Assembly (NCBI RefSeq): GCF_008271805.1
Contig: NZ_VSRY01000147.1
Location: 62,001-126,000, forward strand
Direction: 5' to 3'
Origin: Streptomyces sp. TRM49041
GTDB taxonomy: Bacteria > Actinomycetota > Actinomycetes > Streptomycetales > Streptomycetaceae
Length of the DNA stretch: 64,000 bases
The translations under genes and the position numbers were made by a program. Shown here in pieces: positions 17,091 to 27,883 of this stretch. The notes beneath the pieces were generated by a model that saw nothing but the letters and a program-made list of their open reading frames with translations, was not told the origin of the DNA and did no database searches. Each line of letters starts with the position of its first letter. Position 1 is the stretch's first letter.

Positions 17091-17801
17091 TCAGGCGGCG
17101 GCCGGAACGCGCTCCGTCTCCATGCGGAAGTCCTGGTGGCCGTAGTCCTGCCGGGCCAGCTCGATGGCCTCCTCGACACTCATCACCGGCGTGAGGCCGA
17201 AGATGCCGGAGATGGTCTCCAGACGCTCGGGCATGGTCCCGCTGATGACGTGGTACGGGATCTCCAGCTCGTCAAGCGTCTCCAGCAGCATCGCGTCGAT
17301 GGTCGCGCGGAACTTCTCGTTCATCGGCCGGTGGCCGTCGGCGGTGATGGGCAGCTCGTGCCGCAGGTGGACATACGCGTCGTACGTGTCCTTGACGTGC
17401 TTCTTCAGGGCCTGGCCGTACTGGTCGACGACCTGGGCGAAGAAGCTCATCTCCTCGGTGACGTCGGCGGCGCGACCGCCCTCGTTGTCCGCGGTGGTGT
17501 TCGGGTTCATGCCGTGGATGACACGGCCGGCACCGTAGAGCCACTCCTGGAGCGACGAGCCGTCGGAGATGAAGTGGTCCCCGAGGAGCGCCTCCTGGAC
17601 GGCCCTGCCGGTGTGCCGGCGGAGCATGAGCTGGAGGAACTCGGCGGGTGTCACTTCCGTCAGCTTCTTGCCGGGGAACGTCTCCGGGAGGATCTCCCGG
17701 ATCGTCCTGGCCAGCGTGCGGGGCACGCCCGTGTAGTGGGAGAGCGCCATCACCGTCGACGTCTTGCCGGCGGAGTAGGTCCCGGATATCGCGATCTTCA
17801 T
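17091..17801 (-). CDS. P-loop ATPase / nucleoside- or sugar-kinase-like protein (AAA_28 type)
   Basis: A 236-residue protein beginning MKIAISGTYSAGKTSTV; the Walker A motif is GTYSAGKT (residues 7-14). Conserved DGSSLQEWLYG follows near 86, like the substrate region of NadR/thymidylate-kinase-like P-loop proteins. Such proteins often phosphorylate small molecules in special-metabolite clusters. It is the first gene of the leftward operon and its promoter faces the divergent TetR gene. It may supply a phosphorylated sugar for the AvrD-type step or be a self-resistance enzyme; both are inference. Confidence 0.8.
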   Translation of the reverse strand: MKIAISGTYSAGKTSTVMALSHYTGVPRTLARTIREILPETFPGKKLTEVTPAEFLQLMLRRHTGRAVQEALLGDHFISDGSSLQEWLYGAGRVIHGMNPNTTADNEGGRAADVTEEMSFFAQVVDQYGQALKKHVKDTYDAYVHLRHELPITADGHRPMNEKFRATIDAMLLETLDELEIPYHVISGTMPERLETISGIFGLTPVMSVEEAIELARQDYGHQDFRMETERVPAAA

Positions 17802-17823
17802 CCCTGGGCAGTCCTTGGTCTAG

Positions 17824-17861
17824 GAGGAACCGGCCGGTTCCTCATCGAACCGGCGGGGTTC
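17824..17861. promoter_or_regulatory. paired GAACC/GGTTC palindromes upstream of the P-loop gene
   Basis: A perfect 20-bp palindrome (17824-17843, core GAACC-N4-GGTTC) is followed by a second GAACC-N5-GGTTC (17847-17861). Centres are about 20 bp apart, two helical turns, as in cooperative operators. They lie 23 nt upstream of the P-loop start. The cores resemble butyrolactone-receptor (ARE-like) sites only loosely. Confidence 0.6.
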
Positions 17862-17998
17862 CGTCGCGGATCCCACGGGGGCCAGCGGAGAAAAGGCATG
17901 GCTGTGCGCACGGACCAACCGGCGCAATCCCCCCGTTTCAGGTCGAAGCGGTTGCCCTCGACCCGTTGGCTTGATCGTGCCATAGAGACCAAGACGTG

Positions 17999-18020
17999 TC
18001 CAACCAACTGGTTGATTGGA
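17999..18020. promoter_or_regulatory. TetR operator overlapping the regulator's promoter
   Basis: TCCAACCAAC-TG-GTTGATTGGA is an inverted repeat with 9 of 10 matching pairs. It ends 15 nt before the TetR start codon, so binding would block the regulator's own expression and possibly the divergent operon. Base composition here is less GC-rich than the surroundings, as expected for a promoter. Confidence 0.75.
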
Positions 18021-18035
18021 AGATATCCTGGTGCC

Positions 18036-18608
18036 ATGGGACGAGACACCGAGAAGACGAAACGCCTGCTGCTGGACTCCGCGAGAGAAGAGTTCGCGCA
18101 GTACGGCATCGCGGGCGCGCGGGTGAACCGCATCGCCGACAACGCCGGCGTGAACAAGGAACGGATCTACGGGCACTTCGGCAGCAAGGAGAACCTCTTC
18201 AACGCCGTGCTCGCCGAGGCCATGGCCGAGCTGCGCCACACGGTGCGCCCCGGCGAAGGCCCGGTCGGGGAGTATGTGGGTCGGGTCTTCGACTACCACA
18301 GCGAGAACCCGGCACTGCTGCGCCTCCTGATGTTCGAGGCGCTGCACTACGGAGACCGGCTGGCCGACGGCGACTCCCGCCGCGCCGAGTGGTACCGGGA
18401 CGCCTCCGGGTCGCTCGCCGACTCGACGGGCTTCACGGAGAGCGAATCCCGGCAGTTGCTGCTGACGCTGATCGGCCTGGGCGCCTGGCCGAACGCCATG
18501 CCCCAGCTGGCCCGGCTGGCCCTGGGCTCGCCCTCGGGCGAGGACGAGGAGCGCGGCAGCCTGCGTAGCTTCCTGGTCGCCTTCGCGGAGCGGGCAACCG
18601 GCAGCTGA
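18036..18608 (+). CDS. TetR family transcriptional regulator of the AvrD island
   Basis: A 190-residue TetR protein. The helix-turn-helix lies at about 22-50 (ARVNRIADNAGVNKERIYGHFGSKENLFNAVL in two halves), ending in the usual YxHFGSKE. The C-terminal domain is helical and diverse, so the ligand is unknown. The start at 18036 is directly downstream of an almost perfect operator, supporting autoregulation. It is divergent from the P-loop gene and so is the obvious regulator of the island; the ligand might be the island's product. Confidence 0.92.
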   Translation: MGRDTEKTKRLLLDSAREEFAQYGIAGARVNRIADNAGVNKERIYGHFGSKENLFNAVLAEAMAELRHTVRPGEGPVGEYVGRVFDYHSENPALLRLLMFEALHYGDRLADGDSRRAEWYRDASGSLADSTGFTESESRQLLLTLIGLGAWPNAMPQLARLALGSPSGEDEERGSLRSFLVAFAERATGS

Positions 18609-18634
18609 CTCTCGGCGGCCCTCCGCGTACCGCG

Positions 18635-18713
18635 TCCAGGCGCGCACGCCCCGCGGGGTCGTGCGCCGCGCACTGCGGCGCTCGCGCGCGTCAGCGAGCC
18701 GTGCGCGCCTGGA
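18635..18713. other. 79-nt three-arm (cloverleaf-like) inverted-repeat structure
   Basis: A perfect 14-bp outer stem (18635-18648 with 18700-18713) encloses three smaller palindromes: CCCCGCGGGG (18649-18658), GTGCG-CCG-CGCAC (18661-18673) and GCTCGC-N8-GCGAGC (18680-18699). It begins 27 nt after the TetR stop. It could be a complex terminator, a DNA cruciform recognised by a nuclease or recombinase, or a structured RNA. Confidence 0.6.
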
Positions 18714-18917
18714 GAAGCCGACCGCGACCGGGAGGGCCACACCTCAAGCCGCCTCTCCGGGGCCCGCGCCAGGGCCCCGGGGCCTCGGCAAGGGTTCCGA
18801 CCCGCCGGGGTGGCGCCCCCTCTTCGTACCGAGACGCGGCGGCCCCCGCCGATTGTCAGGGCCCGGCACGGCCGCCGCGCGTCAGATGCCGGGCCTCCCT
18901 CCGCCCCGGCCGCCAGG

Positions 18918-19530
18918 TCAGCACACCCGCGCCCGCTGTTCCATCGCGGCTCGCGCGGTGCGCTCGTCCTCGTACACCTCGCACAGGTGAAGGCCGAACA
19001 CCTGCTGGATGTGGTGCGCGAGCGCCCCGCGCGCGGCCGCGTGCCGCCACCGTGTCGCCCGGCCGGTCCGCGTTCTCCACTCGGCGCAGCACCCGGCGGG
19101 CGTGGTCCGCCGGGTCGTCCGGCACGTACACGCGAGGCATGGGCTCCGGCGGACGCACCAGCAGGGAGCTCAGCAGCTCCAGGTCCGCGTCCAGATCGTC
19201 GTACAGCGGATCCGCCGGCCCGACCGCGTCCGGGAAGCGGTACGCCTCGAAAGCCGGGCCGCCGCCGGCCGCACCTCGGCCTTCTCCGCGTACAGCTCAT
19301 GGTGGTCGCGACTGTCCGTACCGGTGTGGTGCACCACTGGTCTCGTCGATGCCGGCGAGGAGCAGCGTCGTCTCGGGCAGCGTCAGGGCGATCCCGTCGT
19401 GGCGGCCGGCCCAGCACAGGGTTGCGACGCCGGTTCCGTCCGGACGGTTGGCGAGGGCGTCGATCCACTGGGCCAGCTGGGAGGCAGCGATCCGCACCCA
19501 CCAGTTGGGTCTTGGACACGGCTCTGTCAT
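18918..19530 (-). pseudogene. multiply frameshifted hypothetical gene
   Basis: The leftward frame starts at an ATG (19530) as MTEPCPRPNWWVRIAASQLA and stays natural-looking to about 19330 (TLLLAGIDETSGAPHRYG). It then shifts frame to DHHELYAEKAEVR, shifts again to PAFEAYRFPDAVGPADPLYDD (about 19270) and again near 19025 to ALAHHIQQVFGLHLCEVYED, ending at 18918. Three lesions are needed to join these pieces. I do not recognise the family. The pieces are collinear and in good codon use, so this was recently one gene of about 200 residues. Confidence 0.65.
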
Positions 19531-19665
19531 GCGGCGAGGGCGTGGTCTGGTTTCGTTCGGTGGTGGCGCCGGCGGGTCTCGCGGGGTGTGAGGCAGCCCC
19601 GATCGGGATGCCTGCGCGGGCGCCTGCGGTTGTAGTATGCGCAAAGGCGGTGGGGGGCAGGGCAC

Positions 19666-21317
19666 ATGACGGCTGGGATGGCACAGAGGTGGGAGTCGAC
19701 CCTCGATTCGGTCGTGGTGTACGCGCAGGGCGCGGTCTGCCGCCGCCTGGCCCGGGGCAGCGTGCCGCCGGAGGGCCGGGTACGGGTGACGGGGCTGCCC
19801 CGCTCGCTGGACCCGGGCTCGCTGCGGGCCCGTGTCCTGGGCGCCCCCGGGGTGCGCGTCGCCGAGGCCCGGGTCGACGTGGAGGCCGAGCCTCTCGGCA
19901 CCGACACCGACACCGGTGCGCCCGACGACTCGCGGCGCGAGGTCGAGCGTCTGCGGGACGAGCACGGGGCGGCACGGGCCCGTCGGGACCGGCAGTTGAG
20001 CCTGATCGAGGAGGTCAGGGCTCTGCGCCCGGTGCCGCCGGCCCGCAGGCGCGAGGACCCGCACCGCCGCACTCCGGTCGGCGCATGGCTGGCGCTCGCC
20101 GACTTCGTCGACGAGCGGCTGACAGGACTGCACACACGCCTCGTCGAGCTGGAGGAGGCGCTGCGTCGCGTCGAGCACGAGCTCACCGTCGCCACGGACA
20201 GGCTCGCCCGCGCCTCCACCGACGCACCGTCAGCGCACCTGGAGACCAAGGTCTCCGCGCTCCTGGCCCTCGACGGCGCCGGTGACGCGGACGTGGAGCT
20301 GGAGCTGGAGTACGGAGTTCCGGGCGCCGTGTGGGTGCCGGCCTACCGCCTCACCCACCGTCAGGGCGACGGCACCGGCCGTCTGGTGCTGCGCGCCTCG
20401 GTCGCGCAGCGCACCGGCGAGGACTGGACCGGCGTGCGCATCGCCCTGGCGACCGCCGACCTTCGGCGCCGCACCGACCTGCCGAGGCTCCGCTCGATCC
20501 GGATCGGACGCCGGCAGCCCGCCCCCGCCCCGTCCGGCTGGCGCGAGCCTCCCGCGGGGCTCGCCGACCTGTTCGCGGGGTACGAGGCGGCCGGCCCTCG
20601 CCCCGCCACGCCCGCCACACCCGCGGCCGTCGTGGGAGCCTCCGCGCCCGTGGCCGCAGCGGCGCCCGCCGCGGCGGGCGCCGCCGCCTCCGGTCCCGTT
20701 CCACCACCCCCGCCGCCGGCACCGCAGAGCTACGGCGGGCCGCCCGCCGAGACCGGCCTCGCGCAACCCGTCCGGTCGCGATCAGGCGGCAGGCCCCGTA
20801 TCGGCGGCAAGTCCCTCGCGGGGCCTCCCGCCGCCATGGCACCCGCGGCTCCTGGCCGGGCCGCGCCACCACCGCCTCCGGCACCGGAGCCCGGTCCGCC
20901 GCGGCCCAGCGACGCCGAGCTCGACTACACCACGCTCGTCCTGTGCGGCCCAGCGGCGCCGAGCTCGCCTTCGGCAGCTGCGACGACTACCGGGTGGTCC
21001 GGCGTGCCGAGGAGTCCCGCGACTCCGCCGGAATCACCCAGCGGACCGTGGTCACCCGCACGGTCGAGCTGCACCTGTCCCGGTTCTCCGCCCCCGGGGA
21101 GCAAGGCGAACAGGTGGTCGTCCTCCGGGAGCGGATCCCGGTCTCCGAGGTCGCGGCGGTGGAGGTACGGCTGCGCGAGGAGGCCTGCTCCCCGGCGCCC
21201 GACGTGGTCGACGCCGAAGGCATCGCCCGCTGGGACGTCAGCCTCCCACCGGACGGCCGCCGCACGGTCACCCTGGTCTACGAGCTGTCGGCGAAGGCCA
21301 AAGTCGTCGGGCTCTGA
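19666..21317 (+). pseudogene. DUF4139 (MuiA-like) protein, disrupted
   Basis: The first ~430 codons read as a mucoidy-inhibitor-A-like protein: a beta-rich N-domain, a coiled coil (about 85-200), the start of DUF4139 (VELELEYGVPGAVWVPAYRL) and a long Pro/Ala-rich linker. At LDYTTLVLCGP (about 20945) the frame is lost. The C-terminal part resumes in another frame as GAELAFGSCDDYRVVRR and ends VTLVYELSAKAKVVGL at 21317. Compared with family members the stretch between these parts seems short by roughly 100 residues, so an internal deletion is likely. Left in frame, translation would run into nonsense. Confidence 0.7.
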
Positions 21318-21409
21318 GTCCCGGTCGTCCGACTCCCGTTGTCCGACTCCGGCCGTCCTACGGACACGCTGCCATCCGACGTCCATGACGCGGAGCGTCT
21401 CTTGTTCGG

Positions 21410-22213
21410 TCAGTGCACGTCCAACTCGTAGCCGTGCCGGAGGTCCGCAGGGCAGCCGAACACCCGGAGGTCTCCCCACCTGCCCACCGTGATCCGCGTG
21501 GTGGGGTCGCCGGCGACGGTGAACAGGAGTCTCAGGGGACTGTCGCACGCACGGCAGCGGAACTCGTACGGTTCGGTGAGATGCCAGGTCGGCCAGCCGC
21601 CGAACCTGCATCCCGCCACGCGTGTGATGACGTCGCCTCCGTCCTCGCCGGAGGTCTCCTCCACCAGCCGTTCCACGTCGCCCGCAACGTCGTCCGGCAG
21701 TTCCCCGCGGTAGGGGAGATCCGTCAGCGGCACGGGGGCCAGCAGGCACGGCCGGGGCGAGAAACCGTAGTCCTCCTCTGCCTGCCGCAGGGGGGCGGGG
21801 GCGGAAAAGGGCTCCTACGGCAGGTCGGCTGCCCGCCACCAGCGGATCTCCACGACCGGGCTTCCGTCAGCGTGCGGAGTCGGCGGGTCCCAGTGCGGGT
21901 TCGGGCACCACAGCAGCTGGAACACGTCGGCGCCCTGCGGCCACCAGTCTCCCGGCGCGTCCGATCGGAAGACCTTCACCACCGGAACCATGGCCACGGG
22001 TGGCAGCCCGGACGGCTCCTCTTCGTCCGGCACGGAGCAGTGCGGCCAAGGCTCCTGCGCCGGCCAGAGCATCGGCCCGGCGATCGAGCTGTTCCGGTGC
22101 CCCGGTGTGCCCCGCGTCGGGTGGAGGACGACCGCGGGTCGGGCATAAGGAGCGAGAGCGGGGACGGCGGCGAGAATTTCCTCAGCGAACGGTCTGTTCG
22201 AGTATGGCGGCAC
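21410..22213 (-). pseudogene. DUF1963-like protein interrupted by an in-frame stop
   Basis: One leftward frame encodes a continuous protein broken only by TAG at 21815-21817. Upstream it reads PYARPAVVLHPTRGTP, GPMLWPAQEPWPHC, FQLLWCPNPHWDPP and EIRWWRAADLP; downstream it continues in the same frame EPFSAPAPLRQAEEDYGF, GGWPTWHLTEPYEFRC and VGRWGDLRVFGCPAD. This order is typical of streptomycete DUF1963/YwqG-like proteins. The start is uncertain; a GTG at 22213 is used here. The stop could be a true nonsense mutation or a sequencing error. Confidence 0.6.
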
Positions 22214-22437
22214 GATCGAACGGTACCCGAGGGGGCGGTGAAGCTCTCTTGAGGCGTCAACCGCCTGATCGAGTTCGCCGCCCGAGTTACGCGGGGTGCT
22301 CTGCGTGTTCTCGTGGCGGTGCGGTCCGCGGTGCGCGACCATTTGGACGCCGACACAGGCACAGTCATCGGCGTCGCAAACAACATCAAGAGCAGCGGCC
22401 AGCAGAAGGAAACACCGAGACAGAAAGAAGGACGGAC

Positions 22438-24627
<2,190 letters not shown>

Positions 24628-24629
24628 GC

Positions 24630-24765
24630 CCGGTCTCCCGGTCTCCCGGTCTCCCGGTCGGCCGCCCAACGGCCGACCGGGACACCGGCCCCGCCGCGGC
24701 GCGCGAGGCCGGCCGGGGGCCGGGTTCCGTCCCGGTTATCCGTGGCCCGTGGCCCGTGGCCCGTG
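24630..24765. repeat. two simple tandem repeats downstream of katG
   Basis: An 8-nt unit (CGGTCTCC) is repeated about 3.5 times at 24630-24659, and a 7-nt unit (GTGGCCC) three times at about 24744-24765. The first overlaps the left arm of the katG terminator. Confidence 0.6.
24653..24681 (+). terminator. katG terminator
   Basis: A perfect 12-bp stem (24653-24664 with 24670-24681) with a 5-nt CCCAA loop begins 26 nt past the katG stop. Confidence 0.75.
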
Positions 24766-24831
24766 CCGAGCAGGCGCGCGGGCCGGGCCCATCGCGCCGG
24801 TTTCAGGATGCGGCGGGATGCCGCACACGCC

Positions 24832-26898
24832 CTACCGGCGGCCGCGTACGAGCAGATGCAGGAAGTACGGCGTCCCGATCACGGCCGTCATCAGGCCGGC
24901 GCCCAGCTGGGCAGGGGCGATGACGGTGCGGCCCACGAGGTCGGCGGTGCAGACGAGGACGGCGCCGAGGAGCACCGCGACGGGAACCACCCGGGCGTGC
25001 TGCCGGCCCACGAGGGCACGCGCCGCATGCGGTGCCACGAGCCCCACGAAACCGATCGTGCCCGCGGCGGCCACGGCGGTGGCGCTGAGCAGGACGCCGA
25101 GGACGAGGAAGCCGAGGCGTCCGCGTCCCAGGCGGAGCCCGAGCAGCCGCGGGGTGTCCTCGTCGAGCGACACGAGGTCGAGTTCGGTGCGCCGCACTGC
25201 CGCGACGGCCACGCCCGCGGCGAGGACGGCCGCGAGGGGCGCCACGTCGGGCAGGGTCCGTCCGTAGGTCGATCCCGACAGCCAGGTGAGCGCCTTCGTC
25301 GCGTTGAACGGGTCGGTGAGGATGATCAGGAGGCTGATGAGGGCGGCGGCACCGGTGGCGACGCCGAACCCGACGAGGACGAGGCGGTTCTGCTGGAACC
25401 CGCCCCGCGCGGCGAGTCCGAAGACGAGGAGGGAGCTGACCGCGGCGCCAGCCAGGGCAGCGGCGGCCACGCTCCACGATCCGGCCATCGGGACCGTCGT
25501 CACGAGGAGGACGGCGCCGGCCGCGGCGCCGCCGGAGACGCCCAGGACACCGGGCTCGGCGAGGGGATTGCGCGTCACGGCCTGGACGAGCGTCCCGGCC
25601 AGGGCGAGCGCCGCGCCCGCGAGGAGGGCGGCGAGGACCCGGGGCACGCGGGTGTCGAGTACGAAGGTGACGGTCCGGCCGGCCCGCCCCTGGCTCCAGT
25701 TCGCCACGTCGCCGAGCAGCAGCTTGCTGTCTCCGAGCAGCACGGCGGCGATGGCCACTCCGACGAGCACGACCGCCAGGACGGCCGTGGTGGTGAGGAA
25801 CACGGCCCGGCTGCGGATCCGGAGCCGTTCGGACGCGGTGGCTCCGGCGGTGTCCCGGACCCGCGTGGCCATGACGATCAGAAAGACGGCACCGACGAGG
25901 CTGGTGACGACGCCGGTCGGCACGGCGACCGCCACGTCCGCCGGCACGACGGCACGGAGCAGCACGTCGGAGCCGAGCACCAGCGCCGCGCCCGTGAGAC
26001 CCGCGACCGGCAGGCTCGCCCGGGACCGGGTGAACGCGCGGTATCTGCGGACGAGGGGGCGGACGAGGGCGGGAGCGCACAGGCCGACGAAACCGATGGG
26101 TCCGGCGAGTGTGACGGCTGCCGTGGAGAGCAGGGCGGTGAGCACGACGGCGGTGACGCGGGTGGCGCGGACGGGTACGCCGAGGCCGCGCGCGGCGTCG
26201 TCGCCGAGCGCCAGGGCGTCGACCCGGCGGGCGAGGAGCAGCAGCCCGACGAGGCCGATGAGGCCGATCGGCGCCATCTGCAGGACGCCGTCGAACCCGT
26301 TCTGGGCGATGCTGCCCTGGTTCCACTGGTAGAGGCCCTCCGTCTCCCGGGGGAACAGCAGAAGCAGGCCCTCCGTGACGGCGGTGAGGCCGAGGGTGAG
26401 GGCGCTGCCCGCGAGGACGAGCCGGACGGTGCCGGCGCCGAGGCCGGACAGTCCGAGGACGACGGCCGCCGCGGCGAGGCCACCGGCGAACGCGACGCCG
26501 GAGGAGGCCAGGAGCGGGAGTGTGACGCCGGTGGCGGCGACCAGACCGAGGGCGAGGTAGGAACCCGCGTTGACGGCGAGGGTGTCGGGCGAGGCGAGGA
26601 CATTGCGGCTGACGGCCTGCAGGGCGGCGCCCGCCACACCGAGTGCGGCGCCGACGAGCAGGCCCGCGGTCATCCTCGGGAGTCGGGAGGCGATGACGAC
26701 GGACGCGTCGGCCGGGTCGGCCCCGCCCGTGAGCGCCTTCCACACCTCCGGGGCGCCGGCCGCGGCCGTGCCCTGCGTGAGGTCCACGACCGCGAGACCC
26801 GCGACGAGGAGGACCAGTGCGGCCGTCACCGCGGCCGCGCCCGTCCGGGACGTGACCGCCGACGGACGGGTGGCGGGAGTGGTTGCGGTGACGGCCAT
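24832..26898 (-). CDS. fused FecCD-type siderophore ABC permease (two domains)
   Basis: A 688-residue membrane protein made of two tandem FecCD permease domains (about 20-340 and 355-688), each with roughly 9-10 membrane segments, as in FhuB. Both halves carry recognisable coupling regions: VSRNVLASPDTLAVNAG and GDDAARGLGVPVR in the first, VTRNPLAEPGVLGVSGG and DEDTPRLLGLRLGR in the second. It forms the channel for ferric siderophores together with the adjacent binding protein and ATPase. It is the last gene of the leftward operon, 4 bp after the binding-protein gene. Iron control is indicated by boxes upstream of the operon. Confidence 0.93.
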   Translation of the reverse strand: MAVTATTPATRPSAVTSRTGAAAVTAALVLLVAGLAVVDLTQGTAAAGAPEVWKALTGGADPADASVVIASRLPRMTAGLLVGAALGVAGAALQAVSRNVLASPDTLAVNAGSYLALGLVAATGVTLPLLASSGVAFAGGLAAAAVVLGLSGLGAGTVRLVLAGSALTLGLTAVTEGLLLLFPRETEGLYQWNQGSIAQNGFDGVLQMAPIGLIGLVGLLLLARRVDALALGDDAARGLGVPVRATRVTAVVLTALLSTAAVTLAGPIGFVGLCAPALVRPLVRRYRAFTRSRASLPVAGLTGAALVLGSDVLLRAVVPADVAVAVPTGVVTSLVGAVFLIVMATRVRDTAGATASERLRIRSRAVFLTTTAVLAVVLVGVAIAAVLLGDSKLLLGDVANWSQGRAGRTVTFVLDTRVPRVLAALLAGAALALAGTLVQAVTRNPLAEPGVLGVSGGAAAGAVLLVTTVPMAGSWSVAAAALAGAAVSSLLVFGLAARGGFQQNRLVLVGFGVATGAAALISLLIILTDPFNATKALTWLSGSTYGRTLPDVAPLAAVLAAGVAVAAVRRTELDLVSLDEDTPRLLGLRLGRGRLGFLVLGVLLSATAVAAAGTIGFVGLVAPHAARALVGRQHARVVPVAVLLGAVLVCTADLVGRTVIAPAQLGAGLMTAVIGTPYFLHLLVRGRR

Positions 26899-26902
26899 GG
26901 TG

Positions 26903-27883
26903 TTACTTCGTCAGGGCGGCGACGACGGAGTCGATGTACTGGTTCATCGACTCGGGACCGCCGAACATCCAGATGCCGTCGGGCAGCCGGTGGACGTTGC
27001 CCTTCTTCACGAACGGCAGCGACGTCCACACCTTGTCCTCGGCGAGGGCGCCGGTGAACGGCGTGCTGTTCTTGTCGCCTTCGCTGCCTATGTAGGCGAA
27101 GTGCACGTCGCCGAGCTTGGTGAGCCCTTCGACGTCGGTGGACGCGAGGCCGTAGCTCTCGTCGCCCTCGACCGTCCAGGCGTTCTTGAGGCCGAGCTTC
27201 TCGTTGACCGCCCCGATGAGGGAGCCGCTGGTGAAGGGCCTGACCGAGACCTGGTTGGAGACGACGTACCCGTCGGCGAAGGCGTACTCCGCCCCGGCGA
27301 GGCCGGCGTCGGCGAGGGCCTTCCTCCCCTCGGCGACCTTCGCGTCGAACTGCTTCTTGAGCTTCTCGGCCCGCTCGGTGGTGCCGGTGGCCCGGGCGAT
27401 GAGGTCGAGGTTCTTCGTCATCTGCCCGATCGGGTCGGAGGCGGCGGCGGCGCGTACCTCCAGAACCGGGGCGACCTTGCGCAGCTGCTTGACGGCAGCC
27501 GGCGGCAGGTCGGTGGTGGCGACGATGAGGTCCGGCTCGAGGGCGGCGATGGTGTCCATGCTGGGCTCACCACGCGTGCCGATGTCCTTGGGCTCGTTCT
27601 TCAGCAGGACGGCGGTGTCCCAGGTCTTGTAGCCCTTGACGTCGGCGACCCCGACCGGGTCGACGCCCAGCGAGATCAGGCTCTCGACGACGTTCCACTC
27701 GGTTCCGACGACCTTCACGGCGGGACCGTCGAGTTCGACCTTCGTCCCCGAGTCGTCGGTGAGGGTGATGCGCTCGGCGGTCTTCTCCGCCTTGTCGTCG
27801 GCGGCGGGCTCGGTCGTACCGCAGGCGGTCAGGGCGAGGGCCGCGGCGGTGGCGGCCGCCGCGGTGAGGAGGAGGCGTCTCAT
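26903..27883 (-). CDS. siderophore-binding lipoprotein of the ABC importer
   Basis: A 326-residue substrate-binding protein. The signal peptide ends in the lipobox LTAC (Cys about 21), so the mature protein is anchored to the membrane. Two PBP lobes follow, with the conserved stretches VVGTEWNVVESLISLGVDPVG in two parts, ALEPDLIVATTD and GGPESMNQYIDSVV. It belongs to the FecB/FepB-type class III binding proteins. Its start overlaps the end of the ATPase gene by 4 nt, and the permease follows 4 bp downstream, so the three are one operon. The siderophore bound is not inferable. Confidence 0.92.
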   Translation of the reverse strand: MRRLLLTAAAATAAALALTACGTTEPAADDKAEKTAERITLTDDSGTKVELDGPAVKVVGTEWNVVESLISLGVDPVGVADVKGYKTWDTAVLLKNEPKDIGTRGEPSMDTIAALEPDLIVATTDLPPAAVKQLRKVAPVLEVRAAAASDPIGQMTKNLDLIARATGTTERAEKLKKQFDAKVAEGRKALADAGLAGAEYAFADGYVVSNQVSVRPFTSGSLIGAVNEKLGLKNAWTVEGDESYGLASTDVEGLTKLGDVHFAYIGSEGDKNSTPFTGALAEDKVWTSLPFVKKGNVHRLPDGIWMFGGPESMNQYIDSVVAALTK

